From Salegentibacter maritimus (GTDB taxonomy: Bacteria > Bacteroidota > Bacteroidia > Flavobacteriales > Flavobacteriaceae): a stretch of 37,669 nt of DNA. Positions 1-7,956 of this stretch are shown here, in pieces. Position 1 is the stretch's first letter; each line of letters starts with the position of its first letter. A program made the translations under genes and the position numbers. The stretch is taken from positions 1 through 37,669 of the forward strand of contig NZ_JAEHOK010000028.1 in the NCBI RefSeq assembly GCF_016236915.1. The letters run 5' to 3'. The notes beneath the pieces were generated by a model. It was not told where the DNA came from. It saw only the letters and a program-made list of their open reading frames with translations, and ran no database searches.

Positions 1-44
1 TTCCTTTAGACTTGCAAGAGTAAAATTTGTGTAAATTAAGGATT

Positions 45-190
45 AAAAAAGAGTAGGCTAACTATAACAAGTTCCAGTTAAAAGAGCTATATGCTGATTC
101 AGTACCTACTCTTTCCCTAAATAGTAACTCAAATAGAAATTCGGGATTAAAAGCCCATTATTAAGGAATTGAGTCCTATTTAATTTAATC
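45..190 (+). ncRNA. Candidate IS110 bridge RNA
   Basis: The non-coding left end contains a perfect 10-bp stem (48-57 AAAGAGTAGG with 105-114 CCTACTCTTT) enclosing a loop of about 47 nt. Smaller hairpins follow, for example GGGATTAAAAGCCC near 143-156 and GGAATTGAGTCC near 165-176. IS110-group elements are known to encode in this position a structured RNA whose internal loops pair with target and donor DNA. Assigning that role here rests on position and structure only; exact ends and guide loops were not determined. Confidence 0.4.
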
Positions 191-213
191 CATTCATAAC
201 TAAAACCAAAATT

Positions 214-1194
214 ATGAAAAATTCATTGACTTTTGTAGGTATTGATATCAGTAAAAACACATTGGATATTTGTTCTATAAAAGGTGAGAAGAAACTGGCC
301 AAACGTATTGATAACAACAAAAAAGCTATAAAAGTTTTTTTTAGTGGCTCAAAGCCACAAAGTTTAAAAGTCTGTATTGAGAATACGGGGCGATATGGCC
401 GTAAGATTATTGAAGTCTTAACCTCTTTAAATATCGTTTTTTACGAAGTAAATCCTTTGCATTTACACAAAAGTATTGGACTCACCAGAGGAAAAGATGA
501 TATTATAGATGCCTTCCGTATTGCTAAATTCCTGGAAAAAAACCACACAGAACTCGAACCACATCAAAAACCAGAACCGGGAATAGAAAAGCTGAAAGCA
601 CTTATATCCCATAGGAACCTGTTAATTAAGCAAAGAGCCCAACTCAAAGCAAAAAACAAAGAAAACCTACTGATTGCAGATCTTGACTTGCCGCAACTGG
701 AAGAGCACGGAGCTGAACTTATTCAATTACTAACTGAAAAAATAAAACAAACCGACAAATCAATAATTGAGGTTATTGAGCACAATAGTGTATTGAAGCA
801 CCAATACCATTTAATACGTGCTATTCCTGGAGTAGGTCCTATTTTATCGTGGAATATGTTGATTAAAACAAATGCATTTAAATCGATCACAAATCCTCGT
901 AAATTTGCCTGTTATGCTGGAGTGGCGCCATTTTCAAAAAGTTCAGGAACTTCTGTTTTTGGTAGGGCATCGGTTTCTATCTATGCAGATAAAGGCATTA
1001 AGAAAATACTGCATTTAGCAGCCATGAGGGCGATCCAATTGCCTTCTGATTTAAAACAATATTACCATCGAAAGGTAAATGAAGGCAAAAACAAAATGAG
1101 CGTCTTAAATGCTGTAAGAAATAAGATCATTCATAGAATTTTTGCCATCATAAAAAATCAAAAAATATATAATAATAACTTGCAAGTGTCATAG
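214..1194 (+). CDS. IS110-family DEDD transposase
   Basis: 326 aa, full length for the family. The N-terminal RuvC-like domain shows the DEDD residues: D11 in GIDISK, E56 in IENTGRYG, and D95/D96 and D99 in GKDDIIDA. The C-terminal Transposase_20 domain has IPGVGPILSW (about 207-216) and the serine-containing GVAPFSKSSGTS motif. The enzyme would excise and insert the element, guided in this family by an element-encoded RNA. There is no frameshift or internal stop, so it may be active. The last codons run to the presumed IS edge, and the TAG stop lies at the junction with the flanking repeat, which suggests the edge or target supplies the stop. Confidence 0.93.
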   Translation: MKNSLTFVGIDISKNTLDICSIKGEKKLAKRIDNNKKAIKVFFSGSKPQSLKVCIENTGRYGRKIIEVLTSLNIVFYEVNPLHLHKSIGLTRGKDDIIDAFRIAKFLEKNHTELEPHQKPEPGIEKLKALISHRNLLIKQRAQLKAKNKENLLIADLDLPQLEEHGAELIQLLTEKIKQTDKSIIEVIEHNSVLKHQYHLIRAIPGVGPILSWNMLIKTNAFKSITNPRKFACYAGVAPFSKSSGTSVFGRASVSIYADKGIKKILHLAAMRAIQLPSDLKQYYHRKVNEGKNKMSVLNAVRNKIIHRIFAIIKNQKIYNNNLQVS

Positions 1195-1245
1195 AAATCA
1201 GGATGACGTTAAAATAACTTTTCAAACAGCTTTTTTTATAAATTA
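1195..1245. repeat. Right half of a dispersed intergenic palindromic repeat
   Basis: AATCAGGATGACG followed by an AACTTTTCAAACAG-like arm and a T-run aligns base for base, with a few changes, to 4068-4110, the right half of the fuller copy after glyA. The left half is missing, and IS110 occupies its place. The arm plus T-run may act as a terminator for transcription coming from either side. Confidence 0.65.
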
Positions 1246-1257
1246 GATGTAAGAAAT

Positions 1258-2547
1258 CTATTTTTTCTTAGGCTCAAATACGGGAAGTAATTTGCTGCTT
1301 ACCTCTCCAAAACCTATTCTTCGGCCTTTGCTTTCGCAATACCCACGCATAATAATGGTATCGTGGTCTTCAATAAATTTACGTTCACTACCATCTTTAA
1401 GCTTAATTGGTTTCTCGCCTTTCCAGGTGAGTTCTAGCATAGAGCCATAACTATCTGGGGTTTTTCCCGAAATGGTTCCCGAAGCCATCATATCTCCAGA
1501 ATTTACCGGGCAACCGTTAACGGTGTGGTGGGCTAGCTGCTGACTCATATTCCAATACATATTCTTGAAATTAGTTTTTGCCAATAGGTTCTCTTCAGAA
1601 TTCTCGGGCTTCAAGGAAACCTCAAGATTAATATCAAAGCTTCTCTTTCCTGTACTTTGCAGGTAAGGGAATAATTCTTTTTCTGGTTTTGGGCCTTCTG
1701 TTCTAAAAGGTTCCAGTGCATCTAAAGTAACAATCCAGGGAGAGATGGAAGATGCAAAATTCTTGGCCAAAAACGGACCTAAAGGTACATACTCCCAGGT
1801 TTGTATATCTCTTGCACTCCAGTCGTTAAATAATACCATTCCAAAGATATATTCTTCGGCCTCATCGATTGGGATTGGTTCACCAAGTGGGTTGGCATCA
1901 GTAGTAATAAAAGCCATTTCTACCTCAAAATCTACTCTTTTTGATGGTCCAAAAACAGGAGTGTCAGAATTTTTTGGTTTGGTTTGTCCTTTTGGTCTGT
2001 GAACAGGAATACCGCTAGGTATAATAGAAGAACTCCTGCCGTGGTAACCTACCGGAATATGTAGCCAGTTTGGTAATAAGGCATTATCTGGATCGCGAAA
2101 CATAGTTCCTACATTGGTAGCATGTTCTTTGCTTGAGTAGAAATCGGTGTAATCGCCAACCTGAACCGGCATTTGCATTTCAATCTCATCAAGCGTAAAA
2201 AGAACGCGGTTTCTATGTTCCTGATTGTCTCTTAATTTTTCATTGTTCGCATCAAAAATTTCAGCAATTCGGTTACGAACCAGGCGCCAGGTTTTTTTTC
2301 CGTCAGAAATAAAATCATTAAGCGTATCCTGTAAAAATATATCGTCGGTTAACGGAATTCCATCAAAATAACCCAACTGGTGCAAAGCACCAAGATCTAT
2401 AGCAAAGTCTCCAATACGGGAGCCAATAGTTATTACATCGTCCCGGGTTAGGAATACCCCAAAAGGAATATTCTGAATAGGGAAATCGGTGGTTTCCGAA
2501 GTTTCCAACCAGGTTTTTCTATTTGGGTCGTTAGCTGTAATAGGCAT
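1258..2547 (-). CDS. fahA: Fumarylacetoacetase
   Basis: 429 aa, the usual length for fumarylacetoacetase, which splits fumarylacetoacetate into fumarate and acetoacetate as the last step of tyrosine breakdown. The small N-terminal FAH domain is followed by the catalytic domain. Visible family motifs are DYTDFYSS..HATNVG (metal-binding Asp and catalytic His), GYHGRSSS, FEVEMAF (metal-binding Glu) and LFNDWSARDIQ (metal-binding Asp), then PLGPFLAKNF. The gene is divergent from glyA, and its promoter probably lies at 2582-2589. No other tyrosine-degradation gene is in the window. Confidence 0.96.
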   Translation of the reverse strand: MPITANDPNRKTWLETSETTDFPIQNIPFGVFLTRDDVITIGSRIGDFAIDLGALHQLGYFDGIPLTDDIFLQDTLNDFISDGKKTWRLVRNRIAEIFDANNEKLRDNQEHRNRVLFTLDEIEMQMPVQVGDYTDFYSSKEHATNVGTMFRDPDNALLPNWLHIPVGYHGRSSSIIPSGIPVHRPKGQTKPKNSDTPVFGPSKRVDFEVEMAFITTDANPLGEPIPIDEAEEYIFGMVLFNDWSARDIQTWEYVPLGPFLAKNFASSISPWIVTLDALEPFRTEGPKPEKELFPYLQSTGKRSFDINLEVSLKPENSEENLLAKTNFKNMYWNMSQQLAHHTVNGCPVNSGDMMASGTISGKTPDSYGSMLELTWKGEKPIKLKDGSERKFIEDHDTIIMRGYCESKGRRIGFGEVSSKLLPVFEPKKK

Positions 2548-2581
2548 GTTTTTCTGTTTTTATTAAGAAATCTAATGATTT

Positions 2582-2629
2582 CAAATATATTATTTTCCTG
2601 TTATTAACCGAATGTATTTATTACTTTTG
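2582..2629. promoter_or_regulatory. Divergent fahA/glyA promoter region
   Basis: CAAATATA at 2582-2589 reads TATATTTG on the minus strand, a perfect Bacteroidota -7 box (TAnnTTTG) 35 nt before the fahA start. TACTTTTG at 2622-2629 fits the same box on the plus strand, 26 nt before the glyA ATG. A clear -33 TTG is not seen for either, so this rests on the -7 boxes alone. Confidence 0.5.
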
Positions 2630-2655
2630 AGGAATATTTAACGTAAACTTTTGTG

Positions 2656-3930
2656 ATGCAACGAGACACCCAAATATTTAATTTAATAGCGGAAGAAAAA
2701 GAGCGCCAACTTAATGGACTTGAGTTAATTGCCAGTGAAAACTTTGTTAGTGAACAGGTTTTGGAAGCTGCTGGATCTGTTTTAACCAATAAATATGCTG
2801 AGGGCTACCCGGGCAAACGCTATTATGGCGGTTGTGAAGTGGTTGATAAAGTGGAACAATTGGCCATAGATAGGTTGAAAGAGTTATTTAATGCCGAATA
2901 TGCCAATGTGCAACCACACTCTGGCTCACAAGCAAATACTGCAGTTTTTCATACTTGCTTAAACCCGGGAGACAAATTTTTAGGTTTTGACCTGTCTCAC
3001 GGTGGGCATTTAACTCATGGTTCTCCTGTAAACTTCTCAGGAAAACTTTACAGCCCTGTGTTTTATGGTGTAGATAAAGAAACCGGACTTATAGACTACG
3101 ATAAGGTTGCTGAAATTGCAGAAAAAGAACAGCCTAAAATGATTATTGCCGGTGCTTCTGCATATTCAAGAGATATAGATTATAAAAGATTTAGAGAGAT
3201 TGCAGATAGTGTAGGGGCTATCTTAATGGCTGATATTGCGCATCCTGCCGGTTTAATCGCTAAAGGTTTAATTAGTGACCCAATACCACACTGTCATATC
3301 GTAACCTCTACCACACATAAAACCCTTCGTGGCCCGCGTGGTGGAATTATTATGATGGGAAAAGATTTTGATAATCCCTTTGGTCAAAAACTTAAAAACG
3401 GAAAGCTTAAAAAAATGTCTACCCTATTAAACAGCGGAATTTTTCCAGGAAATCAGGGTGGGCCTTTAGAACATATTATAGCCGCTAAAGCCATAGCTTT
3501 TGGTGAAGCTCTTACCGATGAGTTTTTGCATTATGCCGTGCAGATGAAAAAGAATGCTGCAAAATTAGCGCAAAGTTTTGTTGAAAAAGGATATAAAGTT
3601 ATTTCTGGCGGAACCGACAACCATTGTATGCTTATAGATCTTAGAAATAAAGATGTAAGCGGAAAAGAAGCAGAGGAGGCCTTAACTAAAGCCGAAATTA
3701 CCGTAAATAAAAATATGGTGCCTTTTGACGATAAATCTCCTTTTGTAACTTCCGGAATTAGAATTGGTACGGCTGCGGTTACTACCCGCGGACTTGTAGA
3801 AGAGGATATGCCTAAAATAGTAGAGTTTGTTGAACGTGTTATTACCAATATTGATAATGATAGCGAGTTGGAAGCCGTTAAACAAGAGGTGAAAACCATG
3901 ATGCAGGATAGACCGCTTTTTAAAATGTAA
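2656..3930 (+). CDS. glyA: Serine hydroxymethyltransferase
   Basis: A PLP enzyme that interconverts serine plus tetrahydrofolate with glycine plus methylene-tetrahydrofolate, a main source of one-carbon units. A GTG lies at 2653 directly before the ATG at 2656; I take the ATG, giving 424 aa. Family motifs are LIASENFVS near the N-terminus, [17 protein letters not shown] and [13 protein letters not shown], whose lysine (about residue 222) forms the internal aldimine. Length and motifs are complete. It is transcribed alone, with the intergenic repeat at 3957-4112 directly after it. Confidence 0.97.
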   Translation: MQRDTQIFNLIAEEKERQLNGLELIASENFVSEQVLEAAGSVLTNKYAEGYPGKRYYGGCEVVDKVEQLAIDRLKELFNAEYANVQPHSGSQANTAVFHTCLNPGDKFLGFDLSHGGHLTHGSPVNFSGKLYSPVFYGVDKETGLIDYDKVAEIAEKEQPKMIIAGASAYSRDIDYKRFREIADSVGAILMADIAHPAGLIAKGLISDPIPHCHIVTSTTHKTLRGPRGGIIMMGKDFDNPFGQKLKNGKLKKMSTLLNSGIFPGNQGGPLEHIIAAKAIAFGEALTDEFLHYAVQMKKNAAKLAQSFVEKGYKVISGGTDNHCMLIDLRNKDVSGKEAEEALTKAEITVNKNMVPFDDKSPFVTSGIRIGTAAVTTRGLVEEDMPKIVEFVERVITNIDNDSELEAVKQEVKTMMQDRPLFKM

Positions 3931-3956
3931 AAAGCATAGAACTTATATTTGAAATA

Positions 3957-4112
3957 GGCTGTCTGAAATGTCTAGTTTCGTCAAGCTGAACTTGTTTTTA
4001 GCTTCTAAGGTGTTTTGATTATCAATACTTTAGATCTCCGAATAAATTTCGGGGCAGGCTCTGAAAGAAATTCAGGATGACGATTTTAAGAACTTTTCAG
4101 ACAGTCTTTTTT
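3957..4112. repeat. Dispersed palindromic intergenic repeat, fullest copy
   Basis: The outer inverted arms CTGTCTGAAA (3959-3968) and TTTCAGACAG (4095-4104) are perfect over 10 bp and followed by a long T-run. A second nested pair, CGTCAAGCTGAA (3979-3990) and TTCAGGATGACG (4071-4082), matches at 10 of 12. The centre carries TTTAGATCTCCGAATAAA, shared with the copy at 26489-26637. The repeat lies between the convergent glyA and DoxX-like genes, so it may double as a bidirectional terminator. Confidence 0.7.
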
Positions 4113-4114
4113 TT

Positions 4115-4477
4115 TTACAGCCAAATAATTGCCAGGCAAATTATAAGAAGGCTCAAAGCTGGAATAATTTGCTTAAAATTATCCTTTATTTTTAAATGCA
4201 TTACAATAGCTCCAAGCATCATAGCCGCCATCCCAATGGCAGCAGGATTTACTAAGGATTTAAACCAAATTCCTGCCAGGAGCATTAAGGCTAAAGTGAT
4301 TTTTATAAAGCCCACCAAATAAACCAACGCCTCTGGTAATCCGTAGGCTTTGAATTCGGCTTTCATATTAGAGGCCTCTGCACCCCGATAGCTGGTTTTT
4401 TTGTTAAACCGTAACAACCATACGTTAAGTATTCCCAGGCCAACAATTAGTTGAAGTACTATTTTTACTGTTTCCAT
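4115..4477 (-). CDS. DoxX-like small integral membrane protein
   Basis: 120 aa with four hydrophobic segments (about 5-22, 48-70, 75-93 and 103-120) separated by a short polar loop, the layout of the DoxX/DoxX-like family. The loop SNMKAEFKAYGLPEALVYLVG is typical of the Bacteroidota members. It would sit in the inner membrane; the biochemical role of this subfamily is not established. The gene stands alone, and its 3' end abuts the repeat after glyA. Confidence 0.7.
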   Translation of the reverse strand: METVKIVLQLIVGLGILNVWLLRFNKKTSYRGAEASNMKAEFKAYGLPEALVYLVGFIKITLALMLLAGIWFKSLVNPAAIGMAAMMLGAIVMHLKIKDNFKQIIPALSLLIICLAIIWL

Positions 4478-4662
4478 AGCTTAAGTTTTTCTTAAAGATA
4501 GAAATGTTTAATATTTATTTTAAAATATTAAACAAAAATCAGGAATGTTTCTTGAATTTTTAAGAAAATAGCAGTGGTAGAATTAAGCCTATACTTCCTA
4601 GCTAAGAGATTGATGCTTATTTGGGAATTGTATATACCGTTCTTGGTTTTTCAGGGGGTAGT

Positions 4663-5067
4663 TTACTGCTGAAAAATCCTTTTTAATTCTTCAGAAATTT
4701 TGGTTGGTCTCTTCTTTTCCTGGTCCATAAGTGCCCAGGTGGTTTTTGCTTCTACCAGTACTTTTTTTGTTTCGGCATTTTTTATAATTACGTGCCTGAT
4801 GGATTTTACATGGGAAGTCTCACTTACATAGGTTTGTATCAGGATCTCATTACCTAAAAAAGCTTGTTTTTTATAGTTTATTTCGTGTTTTATTACCACC
4901 CAAAAATATTGTAGATTTTGCTTCTGGTTGGCTCTGGCTTCCCAATGTGCTTTAGCTATATCCTGCACCCATTGTACATACTGCACATTGTTAACATGAT
5001 TTTGCTCGTCTAAATGTCGTTTTTCTACCAAAAAACTTTGCTCAAATATTTCTGGGGTTGACGTCAT
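4663..5067 (-). CDS. Acyl-CoA thioesterase, hotdog fold (4HBT type)
   Basis: 134 aa, a single hotdog domain. The active-site helix is seen in HLDEQNHVNNVQYVQWVQD (about 18-36), the counterpart of D-x-x-x-HVNN in 4-hydroxybenzoyl-CoA thioesterase-like proteins. The segment ETKKVLVEAKTTWALMD matches the C-terminal strands. It probably hydrolyses an acyl-CoA, with unknown chain preference. Its start codon overlaps the stop of the upstream cyclotransferase gene by one base, so the two are co-transcribed. Confidence 0.85.
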   Translation of the reverse strand: MTSTPEIFEQSFLVEKRHLDEQNHVNNVQYVQWVQDIAKAHWEARANQKQNLQYFWVVIKHEINYKKQAFLGNEILIQTYVSETSHVKSIRHVIIKNAETKKVLVEAKTTWALMDQEKKRPTKISEELKRIFQQ

Positions 5068-6134
5068 TATTTTTCGACTATTTCTACTTCAAAAAGCGTA
5101 TCCCAATTTTTACCTGTTACGTAGAGCTTTTTGGTGTTGGGATTATAGGCAATTCCATTTAAAACGTGATTTTGGGGATCCAGGCTCTCCAAATTCCCTA
5201 ATTCATCCCGAAGGCCTCTAAAATCTATCACACCTTCTATTGCTCCATTTTTAGGATTAATAATAGTCACACTGGGAAATTGGTATGTATTGGCGTAAAT
5301 CTTTCCTTCAATCCATTCCAGTTCATTGAATTTTGAATAAATTTTGGTGTTGGTTGCTAGCTGAATAAAATCTTTTTCCGCAAGTGTTTCTGAGTCCAGG
5401 ATCCAAATTTTTTCGGTACCATCACTTTTATAAAGCTTTTCCCCATCATTACATAAGCCCCAACCTTCTTTACTTTGGTTGTAGGCGAAACTCCCGGTTT
5501 GCTTAAAAGTATCAAGATTATAGATTAAACCTTCTTTTTCGCGCCAGGTAAGCAGGTAAAGTTTGTTGTTTAAAATAGTAAGTCCCTCCCCAAAATAGCG
5601 GTCTTCAAGGATGATTTTATTTAAAACTTCGCCGGTTTCCAGGTTTAGCTTTCTTAAAGAAGAACTTCCATATTGTCCGGTGCTTTCATATAAAGTGTCC
5701 TGGTAGAATTCGAGGCCCTGGGTATAGGCTTGTTTATTGTGTGGGTATTTATTTATAATTTTATAAGTATATGCTTTGGGGGGCTGATTGTTTAAAATTT
5801 TAAAGTTGTCACTAATGGTGTCGGTTTCTCCTTCAGAAAAAACAATGGCTTCTAATTTTTGGCGGCCTAACCTGGGATTTTCCAGGGCTACGGTAAAAGA
5901 TGTCTCGCTAATAAGGGTTTTTAAATATTTCTGCTGAAAAAACAATCGAATAGAGTCTATTTGGCGATCTTTTAGGTTTTCTATAGATCCACGAATGGTT
6001 TGTCCAACTTGAAATTCGGACTTATTTTCTTCAGTTTTTAGTTTAAAATAAGAAGATTTCTTATCAGAATTGCTTCCGCAGGAAAAAATAAATAAACCTA
6101 ATAATAACAGGCACAGGAACTTAAATTTATTCAT
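5067..6134 (-). CDS. Glutaminyl-peptide cyclotransferase, lipoprotein
   Basis: 355 aa. The N-terminus has a lipoprotein signal ending in LFIFSCGS, so lipidation at C19 and an envelope location are likely. Residues about 30-115 form an Ig-like spacer. From about 125 the glutamine cyclotransferase propeller (PF05096) shows AYTQGLEF, YESTGQYGSSSLRK, DRYFGEGLT, WGLCNDGEKLYKSDGT, NELEWIEGKIYANTY and LNGIAYNP. The family converts N-terminal glutamine of exported peptides to pyroglutamate. It is the first gene of a two-gene unit with the thioesterase. Confidence 0.9.
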   Translation of the reverse strand: MNKFKFLCLLLLGLFIFSCGSNSDKKSSYFKLKTEENKSEFQVGQTIRGSIENLKDRQIDSIRLFFQQKYLKTLISETSFTVALENPRLGRQKLEAIVFSEGETDTISDNFKILNNQPPKAYTYKIINKYPHNKQAYTQGLEFYQDTLYESTGQYGSSSLRKLNLETGEVLNKIILEDRYFGEGLTILNNKLYLLTWREKEGLIYNLDTFKQTGSFAYNQSKEGWGLCNDGEKLYKSDGTEKIWILDSETLAEKDFIQLATNTKIYSKFNELEWIEGKIYANTYQFPSVTIINPKNGAIEGVIDFRGLRDELGNLESLDPQNHVLNGIAYNPNTKKLYVTGKNWDTLFEVEIVEK

Positions 6135-6188
6135 GGATCTTTTGCATTAAATACATTGCTAAAATACTCAATTCACTATAAAAAATAC

Positions 6189-6218
6189 TTGTGAAAAGGA
6201 GGAAAGATTGTATATTTG
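6189..6218 (+). promoter_or_regulatory. Promoter of the SRP RNA gene
   Basis: TTG at 6189-6191, a 19-nt spacer and TATATTTG at 6211-6218 match the Bacteroidota housekeeping promoter (TTG-N17-23-TAnnTTTG). The predicted start, four to six bases later, falls on the first base of the RNA stem at 6223. Confidence 0.75.
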
Positions 6219-6222
6219 CATC

Positions 6223-6316
6223 GGCAAGTCCCACACAACCAGCTCCTGCTGAATCCCCCAGGGCGGGAACGCAGCAAGGGTAAGCGGTCGTAGCGGTGTG
6301 ATGTGGGGAGCTTGCC
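6223..6316 (+). ncRNA. ffs: Signal recognition particle 4.5S RNA
   Basis: The closing stem pairs GGCAAG (6223-6228) with CTTGCC (6311-6316). The conserved SRP domain IV is present: CCCCCAGGGCGGGAACGCAG followed by CAAGGGTAA. This is the small hairpin form without an Alu domain. It binds Ffh and, through FtsY (encoded at 24574-25527), directs signal-bearing ribosomes to the membrane. A strong promoter ends five bases upstream, and the T-run at 6318-6323 after the stem probably ends transcription. An open reading frame through this stretch on the minus strand is spurious. Confidence 0.93.
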
Positions 6317-6364
6317 ATTTTTTGTTTCTGGAAGGTTCTAAATTTTATCGCATCTTTGCAGCCT

Positions 6365-7186
6365 ATGAAAACAAATGCATCTCCTCAAAAAGTAGTGCTT
6401 ATAACCGGAGCTTCTTCCGGGATTGGAAAATCTATAGGCGAATACTTATCTAAACATAATTTTAAGGTTTATGGTACCAGCCGAAATCCGGCAAAAATAG
6501 CTAACCCTCCCTTTACGATGCTTGCTTTAGATGTTACCAAAAAAGAAACAATTACTGCGGCAGTAGCCCAAATAATAGCTAAAGAAGGTAAGCTGGATGT
6601 GCTTATTAATAATGCCGGAGTTGGTATTACAGGTCCTATAGAGGAAACTCCCGATGATGAGATTGCCAGGGCTTTTGAAACCAATTATTTTGGACCTATA
6701 AAAGTGATTAAAGCCGTATTGCCCCAAATGAGAAAGCAAAATACTGGCTTGATTATAAATATTACTTCCATTGCAGGCTATATGGGCTTGCCTTATCGCG
6801 GCATTTATTCGGCATCAAAAGGTGCTCTAGAGCTTACTACCGAGGCTTTTAGAATGGAGATTAAAGATTTTAATATAAAAATGACAAATGTGGCGCCCGG
6901 AGATTTTGCAACTAATATTGCTGCGGGTCGTTACCATGCTCCTGTTTTAGAAGATTCTCCGTATAAAGAGCCGTATGCTAATACTCTGAAGTTAATGAAC
7001 GATGATGTTGATGCCGGAAAAGATCCTTTTATAATGGCTAAAGCGATACATAGAATTATTCAGGAAAAAGATCCTCGTGGGCATTATAAAATTGGTGAGG
7101 CCCTGCAAAAGTTTTCGGTGGGTCTAAAAAGAATTCTACCCGATAAAGTCTATGAAAAAATGCTGCTAAAGCATTATAAATTATAA
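6365..7186 (+). CDS. Short-chain dehydrogenase/reductase
   Basis: About 273 aa, classical SDR. The cofactor motif is TGASSGIGKSIG near residue 15, followed by NNAGVG, the catalytic serine in ITSIAGYMG and YSASKGALE for the Tyr/Lys pair. Substrate is unknown. A TTG at 6356 also opens the frame, but it lies in CATCTTTG, a likely -7 box; the ATG at 6365 places the cofactor motif at its usual distance. The mRNA would then begin within a few bases of the ATG. Confidence 0.88.
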   Translation: MKTNASPQKVVLITGASSGIGKSIGEYLSKHNFKVYGTSRNPAKIANPPFTMLALDVTKKETITAAVAQIIAKEGKLDVLINNAGVGITGPIEETPDDEIARAFETNYFGPIKVIKAVLPQMRKQNTGLIINITSIAGYMGLPYRGIYSASKGALELTTEAFRMEIKDFNIKMTNVAPGDFATNIAAGRYHAPVLEDSPYKEPYANTLKLMNDDVDAGKDPFIMAKAIHRIIQEKDPRGHYKIGEALQKFSVGLKRILPDKVYEKMLLKHYKL

Positions 7187-7222
7187 CTTTGCGAACACAA
7201 GATTAACAAACAAATATAGCTT

Positions 7223-7879
7223 ATGAAATTTTTTATTGATACAGCCAATCTTGACCAAATAAAGGAAGCTCAGGAACTTGGCGTTTTAGACGGGGTAACA
7301 ACTAATCCGTCTCTTATGGCGAAAGAAGGAATTACCGGAAAGGATAATATTTACAAACACTATAAAAAGATTTGTGATATTGTTGATGGAGATGTAAGTG
7401 CAGAAGTGATCTCAACCGATTTTGAAGGAATGGTAAAAGAAGGTGAGGAGCTTGCAGAATTGCATGAACAGATTATTGTAAAAGTTCCTATGATTAAAGA
7501 AGGGGTTAAGGCGATAAAATATTTTAGTGACAATGGGATTAAAACCAATTGTACTTTGGTATTTTCTGCCGGGCAGGCCTTATTGGCTGCTAAAGCCGGA
7601 GCTACGTATGTTTCGCCATTTATAGGGAGGTTAGATGATATCTCTACAGATGGTTTGAACCTTATTGCTGAAATTAGGCTGATTTATGATAACTACGGTT
7701 TTGAAACTGAAATTCTTGCAGCTTCTGTACGTCATACCATGCACGTGTTGGAATGTGCTAAAATAGGTGCCGATGTTATGACAGGGCCGCTTTCTTCTAT
7801 TGAAGGTTTGCTAAAGCACCCACTTACAGATATTGGATTGGAAAAATTCCTTGCCGACTATAAGAAAGGAAATCAGTAA
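7223..7879 (+). CDS. fsa: Fructose-6-phosphate aldolase-type transaldolase
   Basis: 218 aa, the length of the short TalC/FSA class. It starts with [13 protein letters not shown], followed by [14 protein letters not shown]87 in IIVKVPM is the Schiff-base lysine, and [19 protein letters not shown] and SPFIGRLDD complete the barrel. The family either transfers dihydroxyacetone units (transaldolase) or cleaves fructose-6-phosphate; sequence inspection does not separate the two. TAACTTTG at 7184-7191 is a possible -7 box. A strong bidirectional terminator follows. Confidence 0.92.
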   Translation: MKFFIDTANLDQIKEAQELGVLDGVTTNPSLMAKEGITGKDNIYKHYKKICDIVDGDVSAEVISTDFEGMVKEGEELAELHEQIIVKVPMIKEGVKAIKYFSDNGIKTNCTLVFSAGQALLAAKAGATYVSPFIGRLDDISTDGLNLIAEIRLIYDNYGFETEILAASVRHTMHVLECAKIGADVMTGPLSSIEGLLKHPLTDIGLEKFLADYKKGNQ

Positions 7880-7907
7880 AATTTCTTGATTGATATTAAA
7901 AAGAAAG

Positions 7908-7956
7908 GCTATTTAGAGAGTTCTTTTCAACTTAGAACTCTCTAAATAGCTTTTTT
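7908..7956. terminator. Bidirectional intrinsic terminator
   Basis: A perfect 17-bp stem (GCTATTTAGAGAGTTCT at 7908-7924 with its complement at 7934-7950) encloses a 9-nt loop. TTTTTT follows on the plus strand, and an A-rich run precedes it and serves the minus strand. It separates the converging fsa and thioredoxin-like genes. Confidence 0.92.

Larger units (their letters stand above)
1..1195 (+). mobile_element. IS110-family insertion sequence
   Basis: The element holds one DEDD transposase gene preceded by about 213 nt of non-coding left end, with almost nothing after the stop codon. A long left end is the arrangement of the IS110 group, where the guide (bridge) RNA is encoded upstream; IS1111-type elements carry it downstream. 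The 9-mer ACTTGCAAG occurs at 10-18 and again at 1178-1186, about nine bases from either presumed edge. The sequence from about 1194 onward matches the right half of an intergenic repeat also found at 3957-4112, so the right boundary is placed at about 1195. The left boundary at base 1 is inferred from the window edge only and could lie outside. No terminal inverted repeats are visible, as expected for IS110. Confidence 0.7.

Noticed and set aside
1745-2002. 85-aa plus-strand frame inside fahA
   Set aside because: Antisense shadow of a strongly conserved enzyme, with no promoter of its own.
3531-3899. 122-aa minus-strand frame inside glyA
   Set aside because: Shadow of the serine hydroxymethyltransferase gene; Ser/Thr-rich composition is typical of reverse-frame translation.
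6127-6318. 63-aa open frame on the minus strand
   Set aside because: It runs antisense through the SRP RNA gene. The RNA structure and promoter explain the sequence, and the protein has no family likeness.
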